A stretch of DNA of 64,000 bases from Ciborinia camelliae (Eukaryota > Ascomycota > Leotiomycetes > Helotiales > Sclerotiniaceae), in NCBI GenBank assembly GCA_025890175.1, contig JANPYM010000017.1:542659-606658 (forward strand), read 5' to 3'. The number at the start of each line of letters is the position of its first letter. The first letter of the stretch is position 1. Of this stretch, positions 24,345 through 37,436 are shown piece after piece. The position numbers were made by a program, and so were the translations under genes. Under the pieces are notes generated by a model, which worked only from the letters and a program-made list of their open reading frames with translations, had not been told where the DNA came from and ran no database searches.

Positions 24345-26646
24345 CTTGAGCAATTATCAGTAGTAAAGAAGAGCATAGGGTTCCATTTCTCAAAGCACTT
24401 GGGAGCACCTTTTATACTTAAAAGGCTGGTGGAAATTGATAAATCTAGATGGTGGGTATCACTCGATAATTAACAATTAATTATTCCTGCGAGATGGAAT
24501 AGCTAAGAAACGGAGAACAAAATGTATACTTTGGGAGTCTGGGACCAAAAACATCGACACGTTGAGACCCGTGGGCATGTAGTGTTGTACATGAGATAAT
24601 ATCCTATCAAGAATTGCAGGTGGTCCATACCATACTGACAGGATTGGCTATGTAGATTAACAGGGGCATTTGAGGGGGGGGAATCAATTTCTGCCAAAGT
24701 TTTAACCTAGGTACCTAGGTAACTACCCACCTAGGTAGTATTTGCTTTACTTTATTTACCTGAATAAAGTAGGTAGGTAGGTATTTAGGGTTATTTGGGT
24801 ACTACCTTCCCTTCCCAGAATCGACAGTACCTATATCTAACATTGTACATATAGCCTTGGACTCTTGGAGATATATATCTGCATCGGCGCTGATCTCTCT
24901 TTTGAGGTTACCCGTTCTATAAGTAATCATAGGTATCGTGTCATCGGACCCCGTCTTCCCCACAGGCCGCGGCAACGGTACTAAGTATCAATTGATGGAT
25001 TCTCGTGAAAGTCTTTTGACAATCAGCATATGGACACTTGTATGGGCGCTTTCCAGAATGAATTCGGCGATGTCTTGCAAGAGTCCCTTGTCCCTTATCC
25101 CTTGTCCCTTGTGATAATCCACAATCTGCCGACCGATTGTATTCCGAAGCTTGGTATCACGGTTTGAAATGATTGGATGAAAGAAAAAGATGCTGGCTGC
25201 AGGTGCAATATGATATTTCAAACTGGAACTGGATATATGTAGGTAGGTATGTATATATGTCCGTTTATGTATGTACCTATATCTACTTTCGAGAGAGCTT
25301 CCTATCTGAGGTGAGTCGTGACTACTGGTATATCCACCCGACAGCAAAAGACCTAGGGAGTCGGAAGGCTTTAATTAATTGATGCTTTAGCCTAGGTAGG
25401 TACCAGTTAAACTTGTCTGGCATAGGTAGGTCGAAATGCTAAATATTAACCTTATGTCCTGGATCTAGAGTAACCTTAACTTCAATAACCTAATGCAGAA
25501 GCGCACCAGAGAAAATGATAATCACTGCCGTGATGCCATCACACCAATACCCAAGTACCACTAGTACATACAAATGAACTTTTACCTTTCTGGTTGAACC
25601 TAGGTTTGCTTCATATAAATCCATGGAAATTTCAGTATCGGGTTACTTTTTTAGATGAAGTCTTCTTTGAATCGATATTGGTGACTAGAGATGAAGATTA
25701 CGAGAGCGTATGGGGTGTTTTAATCTATTTGACGGCATTGTATCCGTGGATAAACGGTAACTATATCATGCAAGCCTTTCATGCTAGTAGCCCTAGGGTC
25801 TGGTTCCGAGTATAAATCAACAAAAGCCTATATAAAGACTCTTGAGCTGTACTTCTGCAGAATTGCTGGATAACAGAACACCGAGATGTTCATTATAGTC
25901 CCATAGGTATCGTATCCAGTTGAACTCTTGTATCTGCTAAGGACTTCCAATGTACCTTCAAACCCTCAGAGGAGATATAATATAACCCATTCTGCTATGA
26001 ATACGAGATATCTGTAGATGAGTTTTTGATATGTGAGATTGTGACGGAATGTTCAAAGGCATTTTGTAGAAGATATATGACATTGATGGTGTTGATGGTG
26101 TTTGAGATCAAGAGAGAGAGAGAGAGAGAGATGGGAAACTAGAGATAAGTAAATTGTATGTAACCTTAAGTGAAAGGGATAATCTAGTTGGATTGTTCTG
26201 ATGCTAAAGATTTTAGATGTGACTAGCTAGGAGTATATATAAAAGGAGTGGTATTAAAGGAGTGGTATTTAACGAGTTAAGAAGTCAAGACATCAAGATG
26301 TAGAGACGTCAAGATGAACAGATATAGAAAGATAGGACGAGTTACAACCCAATACTAGATTAAATCAAATGTGGCTGAAAGAGAAGGCTACCAGTATGCA
26401 GGTGGTAGTCCGAGGTGACCGTATCTAGCCAGATCTAGCCCTATCCAGCTCATCTCCCCACTCGGAACAATAACGGACCGAACCCAACTTCCCTTACACC
26501 GCCCGAACCTTTTACTTGTCGGTGAGGGATTAAACTGGCATTACTTGATTCCTCAACTCATTCAACTTGTTCAACTCTTGTTGATAATTCTTGAATTAGT
26601 TCTCCTTGACATCAAAACAAAAGGCCAACTTGATTGATCTTGCAAG
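24345..26646. other. Divergent promoter region between sphingomyelinase-like gene and zinc-finger gene
   Basis: 2.3 kb between divergently transcribed genes. It contains clustered CCTAGGTA palindromes at 24708-24740 and near 25392, short GTAT/GTAC repeats, and a GA dinucleotide run at 26110-26131. No gene supported; a 119-codon minus frame at 24988..25347 lacks any domain. Confidence 0.55.
26110..26131. repeat. GA dinucleotide microsatellite
   Basis: About eleven AG units about 515 bp upstream of the zinc-finger regulator start. It could be a GAGA-type promoter element or only slippage. Confidence 0.85.
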
Positions 26647-29049
26647 ATGGGTCGCAAACCTAACCGTAAGTTCCTCCAGTTTGAATTTTCTCAATAACTT
26701 CAACTTAACACTCTCAAAAATTCGAGTCATCTTCCACCGATCTTTCTAAACATGAATGTTTACTGACAATATCAATGCCAACCAACAGCACTGATTCTTC
26801 AGCATTTTGAAAGAGGTGCAAAGCTTAATGATTCGAGCAATCGGTATCAACATACTTGTAAAGCTTGTGGAGAAAAGTTCCCGAAGGGACGCCTTGACAC
26901 GTTGATGGCTCATATAATCAGGAAATGCCCTGCATTAGATCGTCTTGAAAAGCAACGATTGGCTTTGCAGTTCAACAACCTACCAGAACTTTCTGAGCGC
27001 AACAATAATCAGCAAATGAATATTCAGTCAGCAAATCGCCAGACGACTGCGATTCGGGGGAGACCTTTTCAAGGAATGACTCCACTTGAAACTTTAGCTG
27101 AGGTTTCAAGACGTACAGCAGAGTCAGAGCCTCGTAACCAGAGACCTGGAAATGGAAGTCCACAGGGCGATAGCCAGCCATCAATGTCTCGAGGTGATCA
27201 TCTAGAACTACAAGAGCAATACACGCTCGACAACCCGCCTATGAGCTACGAGTCACGCTCCCAGCGCGACAAGAAGAGCAAGTGGAATTGATAATTTTAA
27301 CACCTGACTGAATGCTAATATTTTTGCAGGTGTCAATCAGAAGGGCCACGGTAATGAGCTCATGCTCGGCCGCTCTCAGTCAGAATCTCCGATTTCAATG
27401 GCTGCTACGGCGGCTGCTGCTGCTCGGTTTATTCCCTCTATGGTAGACCCACAACTACTAAGTGAAGACGCGGTTGCTGCAGACAAACTATCTGACGATA
27501 AGCTGACTCGCCAGCTTGTAGAAGCAAATGCCATGAGCGATCGTCTGTTCAACGGAAGCCCCGAAAATGGACAACATTCTTGGGCTATGATGGAAGTACC
27601 CATGCCGGCAAGCCAAGCAGCTGCAGCTCAAGCAATGCAGGTACAAGACCAAATGGCCCATATGGGTCAAATGACTTACCCTGAACATAACCATACCGAT
27701 AACACTTTCAATAATGGTCAACCTCCAAGTCCCAAAAACAATGTACGAATTGCAATGACAACAGAATTCAGCGCTGAGTACGGTAATGGTCAAAAGGCCA
27801 CTAAACCCAAAGTTCGAGGAAAGTTTGATGAGAATCGCAGAAAGGAGGTGTCTAGTGTTAGGAAGATTGGCTCTTGCCTTCGCTGCAGAATGCTGAAGAA
27901 ACCATGCACTGTAGGAGATCCTTGCGATACTTGTAAGGGTGTTGAGAGTGCTCGTTTGTGGAAGACGCCATGCATCCGAACAAGAGTTGCACATGAGCTT
28001 TGTCTGTACTCTGCAAAACTCCACACAGTACTTGCTCATCATCAGGTACTTGCTGCAAAGGCTTCGGCGACCTTTCAGATCTCGCACAGTCAGATCGAAG
28101 TATCCCATTTTCCTGGAACCACCATCTACGCTTCATTCCCTTGCCTAGAAGCACAGGATCTAGATACTGGCCTTACTTCCTATATCCTCGACACAGACAA
28201 TGATGATGTTTCAACCAAGCTTGAAGCATATGCTAAGCGCATGATGCCAGTTTTCATCGACAATGAACCTTCTCTATTCATTCAGATTACTCTGCAGACC
28301 GCTCTAAATGTCTCAATTCAAAAGCAAGATAATTTCATTAGCCGCGCTTTGGAATTGTGGGCAATTGTTCATATCTTTGTTGACTCTGAAATCAGATGGG
28401 AAATGTCTGCGAAGACCTCTCCTGGTTTAACAGAGGAAGAAGGTGGCCATACTAAGGCAATTCTCTCAACAGAAAGATCTTTTGCCACCATCCACACTCA
28501 GTTAAATGCAGCAGCTGAAAACAAAGCATCTCAAATGTGCAAGGGTATTCTGAACGAATTGGAAAGACGTTTACTGAACAAGGCTTCGAGGTCATCCTTT
28601 GAACTATTTTTGATTGCAGTCATCACTCTTAATTGTGTTGAGAAGTCCACTTGGCTGTTTAAATGTTGGGAGGGTGAAGACTTTCATGGACAGTGGCCGC
28701 TTGACAAGCCCCCACAACATTTTGCCAATCAAGGCGATGATCTCATCAATGTTCTACAAATGATTCTGCGCATGAGAGATGTCCCACCCAAGACTTTTGT
28801 TCGACAAGATAATGGTATTCTGGCAGTCGATGATACATCTGATCAGGTTATTCAAGATTTCTTTGAGCAAGCTCAACTTAGTTGTAAGTATTTTATACTC
28901 CACATAGTCCAACCCAATTACTAATCGAAACAATGACAGTTACCGATGTCCATGATAAACAAGTTCGACATTTCTTCGACCCTGCAGACTCCAGATCATA
29001 TGAACTCCGCTATATCTCTCGCCTCCTCCTTCCTCAAGTTCCTCATTAA
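26647..29049 (+). CDS. Transcription regulator with BED-like finger and atypical zinc cluster
   Basis: Four exons (26647..26665, 26789..27277, 27330..28883, 28940..29049) give 723 aa. The N-terminus MGRKPNPLILQHFERG leads into C30-x2-C33-x14-H48-x4-C53, a BED-type finger. A disordered Gln/Asn/Ser region follows, then an Ala run. At about 352 a cluster C-x2-C-x6-C-x5-C-x2-C-x12-C (SCLRCRMLKKPC...) resembles fungal Zn2Cys6 but with a long last gap. The rest (about 390-723) is helical, as in fungal regulators of this kind. Exon 1 codes only six residues. Intron 2 (27278..27329) is read as GC-AG with the strong donor AAGA|GCAAGT, because the GT donor one step on gives a frame with an early stop. 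Nuclear DNA-binding role is inferred; targets unknown. Confidence 0.8.
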
Positions 29050-30555
29050 CGAATACCCCTCCTCTTCTCACTCTCGAACTTTCTTCTCAGTTTTTGCATC
29101 TTGTGGGTTCATATCTGCACTCTCCTAGGTGTTCCATGGCTTCCATACAGAAGGGCGTCTCACATAAAGGTTTTATGATTGTTCATATGGGCGGATAACT
29201 TTCTCTGGTTCAGGGTCGGTTCTGATTATGATCAGCCCGGAGTTCATGGCGCAGATTGTTTTACTCTTGTGTCTTTGATTATATCCCAATTCCACCATCA
29301 GGTTCTCCTCACAGGTTTACTCACAGAAGTCTTCATACATATCTGATCAGATATCCGACACACACGGGATCCATATCAATGTACCTGTACCTGGCTGCTT
29401 TTTCCCTTTGCTTTTCTTTCTTTCTTTTCTTTCTCTTTTCATCAATTCAATACCATTTTTCAGCGTCCATTATACTTCAGACTGTGTTAGGGGGGCATTT
29501 GCCAGCACTAGCGGCAAGTAACATTCAATGCAATGGTTGGGAAGATCAGACCTGGAAGGATCAATGTATGATAGGATCAATTCAATTCAAGTAAATGAAA
29601 AATTTACATGATCGGTTTTAAATAATGGTTGTTGGTGTGAGATGATGTAAGTGAGATGTTATTTATGTCTAAGTAGTGAGAACCCAGATTTTTGATTCTA
29701 TGACTAGGTAAGTACTTTTAAAACGCATAAACTAATAACTACCTACCTACTATCCTATACCCTATTTATCAATCAAGCCATTTATACCCTATTTACCCTA
29801 TGATGAGGCACAACCAACCCTATTATATCTACCTTATCTACTAGGTATCTATCGATATTTTTTCTCTTTTCTTCCCCTTCCCTTTTCTAAACCAAAATCA
29901 AAACCCAAATATAATTTACCTCAACCAACAAACATACATACATACAAGCCAGATCTTGATCTTCTTACCACTCATCAACCCACCCACTTGACACTTGACA
30001 CTTGATATGTAAATTTAGGACATGAGTTTTTTGTTCTTTCATTCTTTCATATCATATCATATCATATTATGGGTGACTTTCTCTTATATCTTATATCTTA
30101 TATTTATAGTTCATAGTTCACTCTTCCCATTTACTAGATAGGTAGGTAGGTGGTATGGCGTCTTAATACCCATCCCATTCCATCCAATAGAATCCAATCT
30201 AATCCAATCCAATCCATTTTCTTTTATATTTTCTCCAATTCTGACTCCAACTTCAATCTCTCACCACTCACCTCTCATCTCTCACCTCTCACCCCGTAAT
30301 ATGATCTGATCTGAGCTGATCTCTACCTAGGTAGGTAACCCTTCAAATATATCTAACCCTTAACATACCGTATTTTATTGTATACTTTGCATACCTTGAA
30401 TATCTACCTACCTATTAATCATCATCTGCTATATATATATACAGACTATAAGTTAAAGTGTAAAGCCTCTATAACGCTTCAGAATTATCATATATATCTA
30501 TATAGGTATATAGGTATCTAGATATCTATCTATTTCATTCTCGAGGTTTCTTTGT

Positions 30556-30590
<35 letters not shown>

Positions 30591-31574
30591 TTCCTAATCA
30601 TGTTTTCTTTTTTGGGTGGGTATATATATATAACGAATCCCATATCCTATATCCCACACCCCCCTCCTCCCTCCCGCAAACCCCAAAATCCTTTACTATA
30701 TCTATCTATCTTTCCCACTCCACTCGCCTTGTGGTTATATCTACCTACCTACCTATATACTATAAGTGAGAAATACCTAGATATATATATCATCAACACT
30801 CGACTCGGAGTATGTACAATCTTGTAGATAGACCATACAAGTGTAACAACAGCAACGATAATGGCGACGACGACGATGACAACAACGAGGATGCATATTC
30901 AAATATAATATATTAATGAATAAAGTAAAATAGAAAAAAACAAAACAAAATAAAACAACAAAAGTAAATATTAATATTAATATTGATATTAATTGATATT
31001 ACCTACTTAATACTAAACCTCGGACACAAGCACAATTCATCATCATCATCACAACACACACAACACACACAAGTCAACAACAATCAATACCATACATAAT
31101 TCAAATCCCATGAAGAACAACATGAATTCCACGCTTCTATCTCCACTCCACTCCACTCCAGCCCAAACCATCTTAACCCTCCCTGTTCATTCATGACCAC
31201 ATCTTCATCATTTGTTCTATGCCATCAAAAAAAAAATCACATAATACAATCATCTACAACATACAACCGCAGCAGAAAAAAAAAAGATCATATATCATCC
31301 CTCTGAAATTTGTCCCATGCCTTCACTAGTCCATATGACCACAGAAAAGGCCCCCAAAATATACTCACCACTATTATCCCAACTCCGGTCCGAAGATGAC
31401 CACTCGGCTTTTGCTCCCGACCTTTTTCACCATGCCCTGACTACTTTCTGGCAAAGAAAATGAAAACCCCCCGCCAGCCGCCAACCAAATCGCTATGCCA
31501 TTGCAACAACTGAAAATGGAAAGTCGAATATGAAGACTCATCCTGAGTGTACGAAAATTGCCAAAGAGAATGTT
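29050..31574. other. Intergenic region rich in simple repeats
   Basis: 2.5 kb between convergent genes, the zinc-finger regulator (+) and MTR10 (-). It contains pyrimidine-rich stretches, CATAT and TTATA repeats near 30040-30100, ACCTAGGTAGGTA near 30326, a TA run at 30560-30587, and AAC/ACG and TAATAT runs near 30850-31000. Open frames here are repeat-driven. No gene seen. Confidence 0.6.
30560..30587. repeat. TA dinucleotide microsatellite
   Basis: About 14 TA units in a simple-repeat-rich convergent spacer. Confidence 0.9.
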
Positions 31575-34500
31575 CTAACCATTGTAATGAAACCTAGTGG
31601 CCTCGAGTCGGCCCAAACCATCCCTGGGAGCAACGTAACGTCTCCGATAAGTGTTTGTAAAGTCTTGAAGTAAGCTGCGAACTTTTCGGACACCATCATG
31701 ACCAACGCTGAGCTTTTCTCGGATGCTGTTCATCAACCGTTCGATTTCGGCCTCCCTGACAGTTCCAGCTGGCAACATGCGTAGAATGCCATCAACCCAA
31801 TTGGTAGTTTCCTGTGGTAAGATCTCGAATAGGCCGAGAAGAACGCCACTCCCATCGGTAAAGCAGTCTCCTGGGAAACTAATCATCATTCCTTTCATAA
31901 TTCCTTTCACTAACTCATCACCATTGGCAAGAATAAGTTGTCGAACTACTTGTTGAATTTCGGGCGGATTGATGTTTGAAGCCGAGCTTGAAGGATTATC
32001 ACCACCATAGCTGATGACATCTCGGAGGTAGTGTAAGACCGCAGATAGAGGATCGCGCTGTTCGAGATCTAAGGCAGCGATGGCAGCTCTAAATATCGGT
32101 GTAAACAGATGCGAGCGAATCATCTTATGAGGGTAGTATAGTAAGGCGTCAAGTAAGAGACGGTAAAAATCCTCGATAACATCAGGGAGATCTTGAGGTG
32201 GAAGATCAGTCATGGCCTTTAACATCGCTGTCGACTGGGCTTCAAAGAAGGTGTAAATTGATTCTGTAGTTTGATCGTCGACGTGCTCTCGGTCCTCAGA
32301 GAACTCACGCAGGATAGCACTGGTGACCCAGAGGAAACAGCCTTGTCGTGACGCTGCGAAGCCTTCTGCAAGTTTGTTGGCCATCTGGGGAAGGAGAGGA
32401 GCCATTGATATTCGATACGATATGATCATGTATCTCCATGTACGACAAACTCTCTCACAAATTGGAGTGAAAGTCATAAATGAATCTAAAATAGTCGACA
32501 AAATGGGGAAGATTTCCTGGCAGTATTTTACTGCTGGATGGTCCTGATTTGGCTCGATCCAAGGAGTAACAATCTGTATAAATAATGTAATCAATTGCAT
32601 GTGATCTAAACTCTTGTCAGTAGGATGTCCAATAACTTCAATTTGAGATACTCACCAGCAACTTGAAGCTTTGATTCATCATCGTTAGCTTGGTTTGCCA
32701 AGGTCATTAGCCTAGCCATCAATGGGTCACAATACAATTTCATGAGTTGATATGTTTGTGTTGATGGTTGAACGGCAACAACAGATGCAACACCTTCCGT
32801 CAATTCTTCTTGGCTGACTCCTGGCAATTTATCGAGCGTCTGGTCGTAGAACTGCTGCAATTGTACCACTTGACCGCCGAGCAAGTGTTTGCAATCAGTG
32901 CAAACGAATTTCATCGCCATGGCAGCTGCTCGAACAATTTCTTTCGAGTCGGTTGTGAACGAAGATACAATGTATTGGAATTGAGACTCGAGAAATTCGG
33001 GATGGTTAGAAGTCCACTCTGTATAACGACCTAATACCATGATGGTTGCAAATCGAAGTTTCTCGTGATGAGGGATCTGGACCAGGAGAGGTATGATCTG
33101 AGGAAGTATGATATCTTCATCTTTATCAACCAATCTTCCCATCGCACGCATGCCAAAGAGGGGTGCTTCAAGCTGTTGCCAGTGTGGAACAGAGGCTTCG
33201 GTTGCATGACTAGCATAAGAACCCATCCAGGACTTAATAGCGTCGTAAACTTTTGTGAGGCACGGTGTGACGCCCATAATCTCACAACAATCTTTGAGAA
33301 CGTCTCCCATATGGTGACGGAACTCTCGAAACTTTTCCTCCGCCTCCCTATCACCATCGAACATGTCTGTTTCGTCTGTGCCTTCTGCCGAAGGGAACTC
33401 CAAATGCTTCATCATGATGTCCACAAGACTAGAGTATACATCCACGTATTGCATACGAGCTTCGATGTACATCTCGAGGATCAGATAGAGTTTGAGCTCG
33501 TACCAGAAGTTAAAAGTAAGGGAAATGGCATCTTTATCGAAATCTCTGTGAGTACACTCCAGGATCGCCTCAACCAAAGGTCGGAAAACCTTAGGCTCAC
33601 GAGCAATCAGGACAACCCATGCTTCACCAGCTTCGGCAAAAATACGAGTAAACCCCTTGAACGACTCTGAATCTTCTTCTTGGGCGGCTTGTGCAATACG
33701 AGGCTGAAGCGCTAATACACGAGGCAAAAGTATCTCAATGGTAGGCATATACTCGTCAACCTCGCGAGTCTCCTTAAATATAGAGCACAAACATTCTGCT
33801 GCTGCTTCGAAAGAACGATCGTTATTCAAACCATTAAATATTACCGGTAGAAGAGGTGAGTTGACTATGTCGGCGACAGGTACCTCGCGTAGCCAGGATG
33901 TAATAACTTCAAGTAGTTGTGGGTTTGTCGCTGCTGATTCTGTATGATATTTCTTAGCCTCCTGCAACTACATCTAGGGGAATGAAAACCTACCAGACGA
34001 TTGCGCATATGCAATCAACAGTTGCACAACTTGGGCGGTATTATCTCCCAATAATTCCTGAGTTCTCTGGTGAAGCTCATCTTCCTAATTGACGCATTAG
34101 ACTTTGATATTCCCAATAACATTTCGACCACTCCACGTCGTCTGACATGCTCCGGGAATGGTGTTTTTCGGCCCACATACTGTCAAAGTGATCTTTCGTC
34201 CCTCGGTGACTTCTTCGGGAAGAACTTTCAAGAAATCTAGGACACAGGCGAGACTTTCTGCGGAGTTCCCCAATGCTGATACGACCATCGGCACCACATC
34301 CTTCCAAGTTATCATCTGGATAGCTAGAATGGCCAAGCAAACGCATAGTTGGATTCGAATCGGTCGTGGACCCGTCGCAAACACTTTCAATAGCTCCAAG
34401 AGTTGATTTCGCAGCGCTGGTAAGGAGTCGCTTGGTATTTGTTGGACGTCATAGGTAATCTATAAGATTAGATTCAACTCTGAAGAAGTGGGGTTTGTGA

Positions 34501-34805
34501 TCAGATACCTTTCCTCTCAGAGTAGTAGCCGCAAAAAGCTTCGCATCTGGCTCTGCATCTGACGATAGAATGCCAATCGTAATCTGCCATGCCTCCGCCT
34601 ACGGAATAAGTAAGCCTGTATCAACAACGAGTGATTTGGCGCAAAGGTATTGGAAAACACAACCTACCGACTTCTGGAAACTCTCTAGAAAACTATGTGC
34701 TGCTTCCTTCTGTCCCCGTTGACCATCGCGCATAGTATTTAAAGCCGCAATAACAGGAGTGAAGGCATTCTGTAGGCCATTCCCGTTCGTCGAAACAGCG
34801 ACCAT
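31575..34805 (-). CDS. MTR10: Karyopherin MTR10 / transportin-3-type nuclear import receptor
   Basis: Six exons (34805..34668, 34598..34509, 34459..34181, 34084..33994, 33939..32656, 32605..31575) give 970 aa, close to yeast Mtr10. Family role: importin-beta protein that imports SR-type mRNA-binding proteins and takes part in tRNA and mRNP traffic. Seen: QKEAAHSFLESFQKS then AEAWQITIGIL and ATTLRGK, the N-terminal HEAT repeat that binds Ran-GTP. TNPQLLEVITSWLREVP and the FNFWYELK and LFGMRAMGRLV blocks are typical of the MTR10 branch. The protein is all helical HEAT repeats with no signal or membrane segment. All five introns are 50-96 nt with GT..AG ends. The start lies 460 bp from the divergent SmE gene, so the two share a promoter region. 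Confidence 0.93.
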
Positions 34806-35265
34806 TTTGATGGAGGGGCAAGCCTTGGAGACAATAACAGATCAACGGCGTGATGTAGTCATGTACAATATAAATGTATCGGCGAAAAAGTTGCCAAATA
34901 TAGAGGTATCCGGGAATGAAGAATTAAGGGTATCAACAATATGTTATGAACTTTGCGTGATTGTAGTTTTTTCCTGGAAAGAATCAGAATGTTCTTTTGT
35001 TGTGAGTGATGGGGTGTGCTTGTCCGATAAAGTTGGTTGCCGCAGCGAAATAAAGTTTTAGTGCCTTTTTTGAGCGGCAGCCTTGTGAGAGTAGCATAAG
35101 GTACAGTTGACGAACCGCGTCGAGAATTTTAGAAATTTGACCAGGATTTTAAGGATTCAAACCCAACTCTCTTATCGCCGCAATCTATCTATCGAGTAAC
35201 AGTCTTGTTTCTTACAGACTGTATTTTTACGAGCGTCACTTCAACAAAAATCAACAGAACTCATC
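34806..35265. promoter_or_regulatory. Shared divergent promoter, MTR10 / SmE
   Basis: 460 bp between the start codons of MTR10 (minus) and SmE (plus). Both are constitutive RNA-processing or transport functions, so co-regulation is plausible. A 100-codon open frame on the + strand here opposes the MTR10 leader and is not considered a gene. No clear TATA box or recognised operator was identified. Confidence 0.5.
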
Positions 35266-35661
35266 ATGAATCGAGGCGGTGGAGGTGGCCGGAAGGTCCT
35301 TCTTCCCCCAATCAACTTTATTTTCAAGCTTCTCCAACAGCATACACCAGTGTCGATTTGGTTATACGAGCAATTGGGAATTAGAATTGAGGGAAAGATT
35401 AGAGTGCGCGCACAAAATCCCCAATCCTATTGTGATATTCTACTAATCATTGAGCTTCTAGGGCTTCGATGAATTCATGAACTTGGTGCTCGATGATGCA
35501 GTGGAGGTTAAGCAAGCTACAAAGGACAAAGAAGAGACTCGTAGGGAGCTGGGTTAGTTCATGGATTTTACGAGTCTTAAAAAACAATTTGCTAATATTA
35601 TTTAGGACAAATTCTATTGAAGGGTGATAATGTATCGTTGATCCAGAGCGCAAGTGGATAA
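35266..35661 (+). CDS. Small nuclear ribonucleoprotein E (SmE)
   Basis: Three exons (35266..35403, 35462..35552, 35606..35661) give 94 aa, the usual SmE length. Core spliceosomal Sm protein that forms the heptameric ring around U1, U2, U4 and U5 snRNAs. Seen: MNRGGGGGRKVLLPPINFIF, the SmE-specific start, then LLQQHTPVSIWLYEQ with Sm1 motif IRIEGKIRGFDEFMNLVLDDA, and Sm2 LLKGDNVSLIQ near the end. The protein stops at SASG. Intron 1 uses the weak donor GTGCGC. The 3' end converges with the folate-ligase gene, with only 133 bp between the stop codons. Confidence 0.96.
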
Positions 35662-35794
35662 GAGACTATGGGAAGGCGTACATTCAGAATGGGTTATTAT
35701 GAGAATAAAAAGTACTGCAAGACCCAAGCCACGAGGTTTGGGGGAGTTCTTCGGTCATCTGGCTTCATATTGAGTTGTTTATATTGAGGTGGAT

Positions 35795-36601
35795 CTATTC
35801 TCTGGACACAAGAGCGTCTTTAATCTCACCATCTCCCAGCAGAAGTCCGTGGAGAAGATTGTCATGCTCTCCTACCGGCACTGAAATTTCAGCTCCAGAC
35901 TTCAAGAATTGCTCCTCAAGAGCCAAACCATAGAGCAATACATTTGTTCCTGGGCTCGCTGGATCCGTCAATTGTGACCCTGATTGCTGCCTGTATCGAT
36001 GCAAAAAGTAGTCATAGAACCCCTTCCCATGGCCAAGGCGTCTTATGAAGTTGGTTTTGGGATCAATGTCAAAGGCTACTCCGGGCAAGAGTATCATATC
36101 TAGGCCACCTTTGCTCGAAATAGTCTCCAATATACTTTCTCGTTCATCCACAGTCTTTGCAGGGATTGTGGGTATTCCCCAACTATCTCTTTCCAAGGCT
36201 TCAAAATCTGCAAGGCTACGAAGGTCTACCATATCCATTACGGAACGGGGTGTATCAGGTGATTGGGAGGTGGATTTATGAAGGTAAGGCACGAAAACCT
36301 GTTTGCCGGATTCCAAAGCGTGACGTACAATTGCATCAGTTTGCAATTCCCCAGTCGGCATAGCGAGATATATGCCTATTCGTTTGGCCTGCTGATATGG
36401 CTTGAAATTGATGAGTCTGTGGAGGACAGCCGCACCTACGGATATTAATCAACTGGTAATAGACATGAAACTGATACTCGAACATGACTGAGAAAACTTA
36501 CTTTGGGTCTGTACAGAATCATTTGTGACTGTTGACAAAAGCTTTTTGATCGATGAACGGAGCTCTTTTTTGTTTGACTTCAGTGCTGCAGATGAAGCCA
36601 T
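35795..36601 (-). CDS. 5-formyltetrahydrofolate cyclo-ligase
   Basis: Two exons (36601..36502, 36435..35795) give 246 aa. Enzyme: ATP-dependent conversion of 5-formyl-THF to 5,10-methenyl-THF, recycling stored folate for one-carbon metabolism. Seen: KSNKKELRSSIKKLL start, RIGIYLAMPTGE with the TGE substrate block, VFVPYL, and the ATP-binding segment DMILLPGVAFD followed by RLGHGKGFYDYFLHRYR, the diagnostic GxGKGFYD motif. The 66-nt intron joins TQ|S in phase. There is no targeting peptide, so it is probably cytosolic. Tail-to-tail with SmE. Confidence 0.95.
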
Positions 36602-37436
36602 GGTCGATAGGTATGATAAACTCATTTTTTGGACCAACCACTCAGTCAGTCGATCAGCCCAAAATATACTTTGTAAGAAGGGTAGTAGAACAATAACTTG
36701 CCAGTGCTTATTAATCAACAAGAACAATTGGAAAGTCCCTTCAGTAAGATTAATCATACTGGGCCAACACCCGGCCTCTTCTCGACTTCCCTTCGCTCAC
36801 TGGATTATTGATTGGATGATCCATCGGTTTTCTATGGAAAAGTAGGTAGTATATTTTAATTTACATGTTGAAGAATAGGTACAGTATAAGTAGTACCTAA
36901 GTACTTGTTGATGAAGGATTATCTACCTACCTAGGTAGGTATACCTATAGGGAGATCTAACATTGCGCGTTATAGGGCTAAAAATTATACCTAGATAGGT
37001 AGTAGTCAAGCTGGGGTCAAGGATCACGGGGTATCAAGATTCAAGACTTTCCATAGAAAATCAAAAATTAAAAAGTACCTACCTAGCTGGTATAGGTATA
37101 TGTTACCCACTTAGGTAAGCAATGCTAAGAAATTAGTTTGGTAATTTTGCTTCTATGTAAATCCCAAAAAGACCTTGGCAAAAGAGCTTTGGCAAATAGT
37201 CTGTCAATAATATGGATGTTTGCAAAAGGTCTCTCAATGTTCTCTATCAAGAAGAGGCAAAACGACATCCATCAATCTGGACCTCGGGATGTGCTATTTT
37301 TAATCACTACCGTTTGCGCAGTGGCGCTGAGTGTGGCTGACGGACTGGGCCATTAGCGGTGTTACGAATTCCATCCCTAAATGGAAGTTCACGCTGAAAT
37401 GTAAATACTCACCATCAACAATCACAATTCAACACT
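36602..37436. other. Divergent promoter between folate ligase and ROT1
   Basis: 835 bp. Holds the palindrome cluster CTACCTACCTAGGTAGGTA near 36927-36944 and ACCTACCTAG near 37080. No gene supported. Confidence 0.55.

Noticed and set aside
34759..35061. 100-codon plus-strand frame overlapping the MTR10 start
   Set aside because: Antisense to a well-supported exon and its leader; no domain.
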